Positions 60,326 to 64,000 of a stretch of 64,000 bases of DNA are shown here, one piece after another. The DNA comes from Pannonibacter carbonis. Lineage in GTDB: Bacteria > Pseudomonadota > Alphaproteobacteria > Rhizobiales > Stappiaceae. How positions within the stretch are numbered: position 1 is the first letter of the stretch; each line of letters opens with the position of its first letter. Where the stretch lies: NCBI RefSeq assembly GCF_003012935.1, contig NZ_PUDR01000003.1:372001-436000 (forward strand), in the 5' to 3' direction. Under the pieces are notes generated by a model. It had not been told where the DNA came from. It did not search any database and worked only from the letters and a program-made list of their open reading frames with translations. Position numbers and translations under genes: made by a program.

Positions 60326-60553
60326 ATGACTGAAACAAAGAGCCTTTTCCGATCCAAGACGTTCTGGGGCGCGGCGGTCGCCGTTCTCGGCGCGCTGGCC
60401 GGGTTGTTCGGGATCGAAGTCACCGCGGCCGACCAGGCAGAGCTCTCCAGTCTCACGGATCAGGTCTTTGCCGCCTGGGACAGCCTGGCGGTGATCGCAG
60501 GCGCGCTGCTGGCCATCTACGGCCGGGTGACGGCGCGCAAGACAATCGGCTGA
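60326..60553 (+). CDS. Holin-like small membrane protein
   Basis: A 75-residue protein with two hydrophobic segments (about 15-30 and 50-66) separated by an acidic stretch, ending in a basic tail (GRVTARKTIG). Size and place, between endolysin and spanin genes, fit a two-helix holin. Confidence 0.78.
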   Translation: MTETKSLFRSKTFWGAAVAVLGALAGLFGIEVTAADQAELSSLTDQVFAAWDSLAVIAGALLAIYGRVTARKTIG

Positions 60554-60556
60554 GGC

Positions 60557-60811
60557 ATGGGATGGCTCGTCGTCCTGAAGGCGCTGACCGCCCTCATTGC
60601 CGAAATAGCCGCCACGGTGCGGACCCGGCGGTTGCTTGCGGCCGGCCGGGCAGAGGCCGCCGCGGACAGTCTCAAGGAGGCCATTCATGCGCTTGAACGG
60701 GCAAGGGCTGCGGAGCGTGACGTGCGCGCTGGGCTTGATGCTGAGCCTGGCCGGCTGCGAGACGATGACGGGTTCAAAAGAGACGAGCCCGGCGGCGCTG
60801 ACCCGGCTTGA
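60557..60811 (+). CDS. i-Spanin-like protein (Rz type)
   Basis: An 84-residue protein: one N-terminal hydrophobic segment (WLVVLKALTALIAEIAATV) and a charged, coiled-coil-like remainder (LLAAGRAEAAADSLKEAIHALERARAAERDV). Another gene starts inside it in a different frame and encodes a lipoprotein, the classical Rz/Rz1 layout. Confidence 0.65.
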   Translation: MGWLVVLKALTALIAEIAATVRTRRLLAAGRAEAAADSLKEAIHALERARAAERDVRAGLDAEPGRLRDDDGFKRDEPGGADPA

Positions 60812-60971
60812 GAAGTCGGACCGGCGCCCGGTCCTCCTGTGCGGGGCGATCGATCCGATCCGCTGGTCGCCAAGGGACACGGACAGCACCATCCTGCAGT
60901 CCAAGGCGCACAATGCCAGATGGCGGGTCCTGTGCGGCCCGGTTCCAGAAAGCCGGTCCGATGCTTCCTGA
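60687..60971 (+). CDS. o-Spanin-like outer membrane lipoprotein (Rz1 type)
   Basis: A 94-residue protein starting MRLNGQGLRSVTCALGLMLSLAGC; the lipobox LAGC gives a lipid-modified Cys24. AAGGAGG lies six bases before the ATG, inside the preceding gene and in another frame. With the i-spanin it would fuse inner and outer membranes at lysis. It is longer than many Rz1 proteins. Confidence 0.72.
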   Translation: MRLNGQGLRSVTCALGLMLSLAGCETMTGSKETSPAALTRLEKSDRRPVLLCGAIDPIRWSPRDTDSTILQSKAHNARWRVLCGPVPESRSDAS

Positions 60972-61287
60972 CACGCTGAATGAATGGGCGAGCCTGATTG
61001 CCGTGCTGATGTCGCTGGGGGCCATAGTCCATTCCTGGTTGATGTCGAGGGTGAAGGTGAATTCCGAACACCTGAAGGCCGTCGACCAGAAGCTGATCGA
61101 ACACGACCGGCGGATCCAGTCGGCGGAAAGCGAGCTCAGCCATCTGCCGGCCAAGGATGATGTCCTGGAGCTTAAACTGGCGCTCGCCGAGCTGCGCGGC
61201 ACGGTCGGGCGGCTGGACGAAAGCCTGTCGGGAGTCTCGCGTACCGTCCACCGGGTCGAGGACTATCTGATGAGGGAGGGGCGATAG
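60961..61287 (+). CDS. DUF2730 family phage protein
   Basis: A 108-residue protein. One N-terminal membrane segment (WASLIAVLMSLGAIVHSWLM) is followed by a long coiled-coil (LKAVDQKLIEHDRRIQSAES). DUF2730 members lie before the packaging genes in Mu-like phages. Function unknown. Confidence 0.82.
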   Translation: MLPDTLNEWASLIAVLMSLGAIVHSWLMSRVKVNSEHLKAVDQKLIEHDRRIQSAESELSHLPAKDDVLELKLALAELRGTVGRLDESLSGVSRTVHRVEDYLMREGR

Positions 61288-61584
61288 ATGACTTACGCCG
61301 ACCACGCGGCCGCCGATTGTCGCCTGATCATCCTCAAGGCGCTTGCGGGCGAGACCGACCACCGGCTCAACGAGACCCTGATCCAGAAGATCCTGGAAAG
61401 CTTCGGCCACACCAAACCGCGCGACTATGTACGCACGCAGCTGAACCGCCTGGAGAGCCTTGGGGCCGTCCGGATATCGACAGCCGGATCGGTTCAGGTC
61501 GCCGAGCTGCTCGGGCCGGGCCTTGACCATGTGGAGCGCCGGGCGCTGCTCGATGGCGTCCTCAAACCTTCGCCCGGGGCCTGA
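61288..61584 (+). CDS. VpaChn25_0724-like small phage protein
   Basis: A 98-residue protein with a winged-helix look: CRLIILKALAGETDHRLNE, KILESFGHTKPRDYVRTQL, then GLDHVERRALLDGVLKPSPG. I recognise the general pattern of a small family found ahead of the terminase genes of Mu-like phages. The role is unknown. Confidence 0.75.
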   Translation: MTYADHAAADCRLIILKALAGETDHRLNETLIQKILESFGHTKPRDYVRTQLNRLESLGAVRISTAGSVQVAELLGPGLDHVERRALLDGVLKPSPGA

Positions 61585-61586
61585 TC

Positions 61587-62201
61587 ATGCCCAAGGTCAA
61601 GAAGGGGAGAGGGCGCCTGTCCGCCATCGAGCAGTTGCCACCGGCTTGCGATCCGGTGATTGCCTGGGCTGCGGGTGAACTGCGCGGCCGGGACCGGACC
61701 CAGAAGGAGATTTACGAGGAGTTCTTCCTGAAGCTCGAAGCCCTGCAGCAGGAGCATCGCGGTGAGCTGGACTTCGCCATTCCCTCCTTTTCCGCCTTTA
61801 ACCGCTATGCGATCAAGCTCGCCACTTTGACCCGGCGGCTGGAGGACACGCGGGCGATCGCGGCGAGCATTGCCGAAAAGTTCGATGCGCAGGCGTCCGA
61901 TGATCTGACGCTGATTGCGGCCGAGGCGATCAAGACCCTGGTCTTCGAGGTGCTGACGGATGCCGGGGAAAGCGGGATCGATCCGAAAGGTGCGCTCAAT
62001 CTCGCCGGGGCGCTTCGGGCCGCGGCGCAGGCGCAAGGCGTCTCGACCCAGCGCCGCCAGAAGGTCGAAAGCGATTTTGTCAGACGGACGGAGAAGGCCG
62101 TCGACCGGGTGGCGAAGGTGAAAGGCCTGACAGCGGACACGGCGGAGGCGATCAAGGCGCAAATCCTGGGCGTTGCCAAACCGGGGGAGGGGGCGGCATG
62201 A
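61587..62201 (+). CDS. DUF3486 family protein, probable small terminase-like subunit
   Basis: A 204-residue protein, KKGRGRLSAIEQLPPACD at the start and RTQKEIYEEFF, typical of DUF3486 (Mu gp27 family). It lies immediately before the large terminase gene and overlaps it by four bases, consistent with a DNA-recognition role in packaging. Confidence 0.88.
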   Translation: MPKVKKGRGRLSAIEQLPPACDPVIAWAAGELRGRDRTQKEIYEEFFLKLEALQQEHRGELDFAIPSFSAFNRYAIKLATLTRRLEDTRAIAASIAEKFDAQASDDLTLIAAEAIKTLVFEVLTDAGESGIDPKGALNLAGALRAAAQAQGVSTQRRQKVESDFVRRTEKAVDRVAKVKGLTADTAEAIKAQILGVAKPGEGAA

Positions 62202-63871
62202 CCGCGCCGCATACCACACTTTTGGCGGCTGCCGACTGGACGGAGCTGCGCCGGGCGTCGATGACGGCCATCGACCGGATCGCGGACCAGGTCGGCCTGC
62301 CGAATGTGCTCTTGCCCTATCAGTCCAGGGCCGTCGGTCTTCTGGAAACGACCGCGATCCGGGTGCTGTTCATTGAAAAATCCCGCCGCATCGGCATGAC
62401 CTGGGGGCTGGCGTCCTATGCGGTGCTGCGCGCTGCCCGGGAAAAGTCTGCGGGCGGCATGGACGCGATGTACATCTCCTATTCCCAGGAGATGACCCGC
62501 GAGTTCATCGATGCCTGTGCCATGTGGGCAAGGGCCTATGCGGTGGCAGCGCTCGCCGAGGACGAATTCCTGTTCGAGGACACCGATCCGGCCGATCCGA
62601 CCCAGACCCGGCACATCCAGGCCTTCCGCATCCGCTTTGCCTCCGGTTTCGAGATCCTGGCCCTGTCGTCCGCGCCCCGGTCGCTGCGCGGCAAGCAGGG
62701 TGTCGTCATCATCGACGAGGCGGCTTTCGTCGATCAGCTGGCCGAGCTTCTGAAGGCCGCGCTCGCCTTTTTGATGTGGGGCGGGCAGGTGGTGGTCTGT
62801 TCCACCCATGACGGCAGCGACAATCCGTTCAACATCGCCGTCCAGGACATTCTGGCCGGCCGCTCGAAATACGCCCATCTGCGCGTGGATTTGGACGATG
62901 CGCTGAAAGACGGGCTTTATGAGCGGATCTGCCTGGTGCAGGGGCGGGCGTGGAACCCGGAGGGCGAAGCCGCATTCCGCAAGGACATCATCGACTTTTA
63001 CGGCGAGGGCGCGGACGAGGAACTGTTCTGCATTCCCGCCATGGGCTCGGGCACCTGGCTGGCCGCGCCGCTGATCGAGGCGCGCATGAGCGCCGATGCC
63101 CCCGTCCTGCGGCTGGATCTGCCGCGCGACTTCCTGCACTTCGACCGGCTTGCCCAGGCCCGCCGTGTTGCACCGTTCCGCGCGGATCTGGACGCGGTGC
63201 TTGAAGGGCTCGACCTAAAACCGCTCTATGCCTTCGGCTTCGATTTCGGCCGGGTGTCGGACCTCACCGTCGGCTGTCTTCTTGCCATCGACCGGCGGCT
63301 CACCCGCCGCGAAGTGCTGAGTTTCGAATTGCGCGGCGTGCCGGGCGAGGAACAGAAGGCCATCGTCAAAGCCGTTTTGAGCACCGTTCAAAGCCGTCTC
63401 GTTGGGGCCGCGTTTGATGCCACCGGCATGGGCTGGACGGTGGCCGAGGACATGGGCCGCAGATTTGGTCTGCGCGAAGATCCGCTTGGGGCCGGTCTCG
63501 TCATGCCGGTGCATTTCTCCGAAACCTGGTACCGGCTCGAAATGCCGCCGCTGAAGGCCGCCTTCGAGGACGAAACGCTTTTTCTAGGCAAGGATGCGGA
63601 TCACCTCTCGGATCTCAGGGCCATCAAGCTCATCCGCGGCATTCCGCGCGTGCCGCCCTTGCGCGAGGGCGAGAAGGGCAGGAAGCGCCATGGCGACTAT
63701 GCCATCGCGCTGGCGCTGGCGCATTTCGCCAGCCGGATGCAGTGGCGGGAGTTCGGCTATGCGCCGGTGCCGCAGGGGGCGTCACGGTTCGACGAAGGCG
63801 CAGCCGACGATCTTGAGCCCCGGGACGGGGCCTTCACGCTGGCCGGATCCCGGCGGAAAGGGCTGTGGTGA
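62198..63871 (+). CDS. Terminase large subunit (Mu gp28-like)
   Basis: A 557-residue packaging motor. The ATPase part has an atypical Walker A (FIEKSRRIGMTW) and Walker B GVVIIDEAAF; the nuclease part starts near FGFDFGRVSD. It cuts and pumps phage DNA into heads. The segment DATGMGWTVAEDMG near residues 407-420 contains the site matched by CRISPR spacer 24. Its stop codon overlaps the portal gene start. Confidence 0.95.
   Translation: MTAPHTTLLAAADWTELRRASMTAIDRIADQVGLPNVLLPYQSRAVGLLETTAIRVLFIEKSRRIGMTWGLASYAVLRAAREKSAGGMDAMYISYSQEMTREFIDACAMWARAYAVAALAEDEFLFEDTDPADPTQTRHIQAFRIRFASGFEILALSSAPRSLRGKQGVVIIDEAAFVDQLAELLKAALAFLMWGGQVVVCSTHDGSDNPFNIAVQDILAGRSKYAHLRVDLDDALKDGLYERICLVQGRAWNPEGEAAFRKDIIDFYGEGADEELFCIPAMGSGTWLAAPLIEARMSADAPVLRLDLPRDFLHFDRLAQARRVAPFRADLDAVLEGLDLKPLYAFGFDFGRVSDLTVGCLLAIDRRLTRREVLSFELRGVPGEEQKAIVKAVLSTVQSRLVGAAFDATGMGWTVAEDMGRRFGLREDPLGAGLVMPVHFSETWYRLEMPPLKAAFEDETLFLGKDADHLSDLRAIKLIRGIPRVPPLREGEKGRKRHGDYAIALALAHFASRMQWREFGYAPVPQGASRFDEGAADDLEPRDGAFTLAGSRRKGLW
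63415..63444 (-). other. Protospacer-like site for CRISPR spacer 24
   Basis: 27 of 30 bases match the spacer. Read on the strand that resembles the crRNA, the 3' flank, where a Cas9 PAM lies, is AACGCGGC. One mismatch is the base next to that flank. Confidence 0.9.
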
Positions 63872-64000
63872 TGGCAACAGGGCTCGTCGACATGCATGGC
63901 CGGCCGATCTCAACCCGCTTGCTCCGGACCGAACAGGCCGGAGCCGAGCTGCGCGCCACGCGCCGCAATGACGCGTTCCATCCAGCCAGCGGACTGACGC
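63871..64000 (+). CDS. Portal protein, DUF935 family (partial, cut by window edge)
   Basis: Only 43 codons are seen. MATGLVDMHGRPISTRLLRT resembles the start of the DUF935 family (Mu gp29 portal), where LxDxxGRPI is common. It follows the terminase gene with a one-base overlap, as in Mu-like phages. Confidence 0.8.
   Translation, partial: MATGLVDMHGRPISTRLLRTEQAGAELRATRRNDAFHPASGLT

Larger units (their letters stand above)
50351..64000 (+). mobile_element. Mu-like transposable prophage (left part, continues past the window)
   Basis: Gene order follows Mu and its alphaproteobacterial relatives: leftward repressor, Ner, ParB-like protein, transposase A, ATPase B, small early genes, DUF3164, GemA, Mor-like activator, lysis genes, small terminase-type proteins, terminase large subunit, portal. 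The left limit is given only as the region after the tracrRNA terminator; the right end is outside the window. No gene in the part seen looks broken except the one cut by the window edge. Confidence 0.93.

Overview
The window is GC-rich DNA from an alphaproteobacterium. The supports are an ALA synthase type hemA, an FdsGBAD-type formate dehydrogenase, alphaproteobacterial TRAP and ABC importers, a type II-C Cas9 and a Mu-like phage of the kind found in Rhodobacterales and Hyphomicrobiales. The exact genus cannot be read from the sequence. No rRNA or tRNA gene was seen.

Regions. (1) 0.1-7.5 kb, minus strand: a MipA/OmpV porin-like protein, a polar amino acid importer (binding protein and permease only), a lipid-modifying operon (FAD oxidoreductase, DUF1365, cyclopropane-fatty-acid synthase type methyltransferase) and an exported protein of unknown family. 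(2) 8.1-9.5 kb: hemA with an FNR-type box upstream and a strong terminator. (3) 9.8-23.3 kb: a dpp/opp-like importer and two divergent catabolic units. These hold two paralogous FAD oxidoreductases, an isatin-hydrolase-like cyclase, a MarR regulator and an IorA/IorB pair, and they look like a pathway for an indole compound such as indole-3-acetate or isatin. (4) 23.3-30.3 kb: NAD-dependent formate dehydrogenase (fdsGBA, fdhD, fdsD) behind a LysR regulator. (5) 30.5-35.7 kb: a TRAP transporter with an M24 peptidase and an AraC regulator. (6) 35.9-43.1 kb: a complete branched-chain amino acid type ABC importer with an aldehyde dehydrogenase and an SDR.

(7) 43.6-50.35 kb: a complete type II-C CRISPR-Cas locus. 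The array has 34 repeats and 33 spacers, followed by cas2, cas1 and cas9 on the minus strand. A tracrRNA with a 27-nt anti-repeat and its own terminator is transcribed away from cas9. All Cas9 catalytic residues are present. The anti-repeat fixes crRNA transcription on the plus strand, so the array is convergent with the cas operon.

(8) About 50.4 kb to the right edge: the left part of a Mu-like transposable prophage. The order is repressor, divergent operators, Ner, ParB-like protein, MuA, MuB, several small unknown genes, DUF3164, GemA, Mor-like activator, lysis cassette with nested spanins, small packaging proteins, terminase large subunit and the start of the portal gene. The prophage begins within about 180 bp of the tracrRNA terminator.

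The most striking observation joins (7) and (8). Spacer 24 of the array (45160-45189) matches the terminase gene of this prophage (63415-63444) at 27 of 30 positions, and all three differences fall at third codon positions. The CRISPR locus therefore remembers a close relative of the phage now lodged next to its tracrRNA gene. How an apparently intact Cas9 tolerates that neighbour is the main open question.
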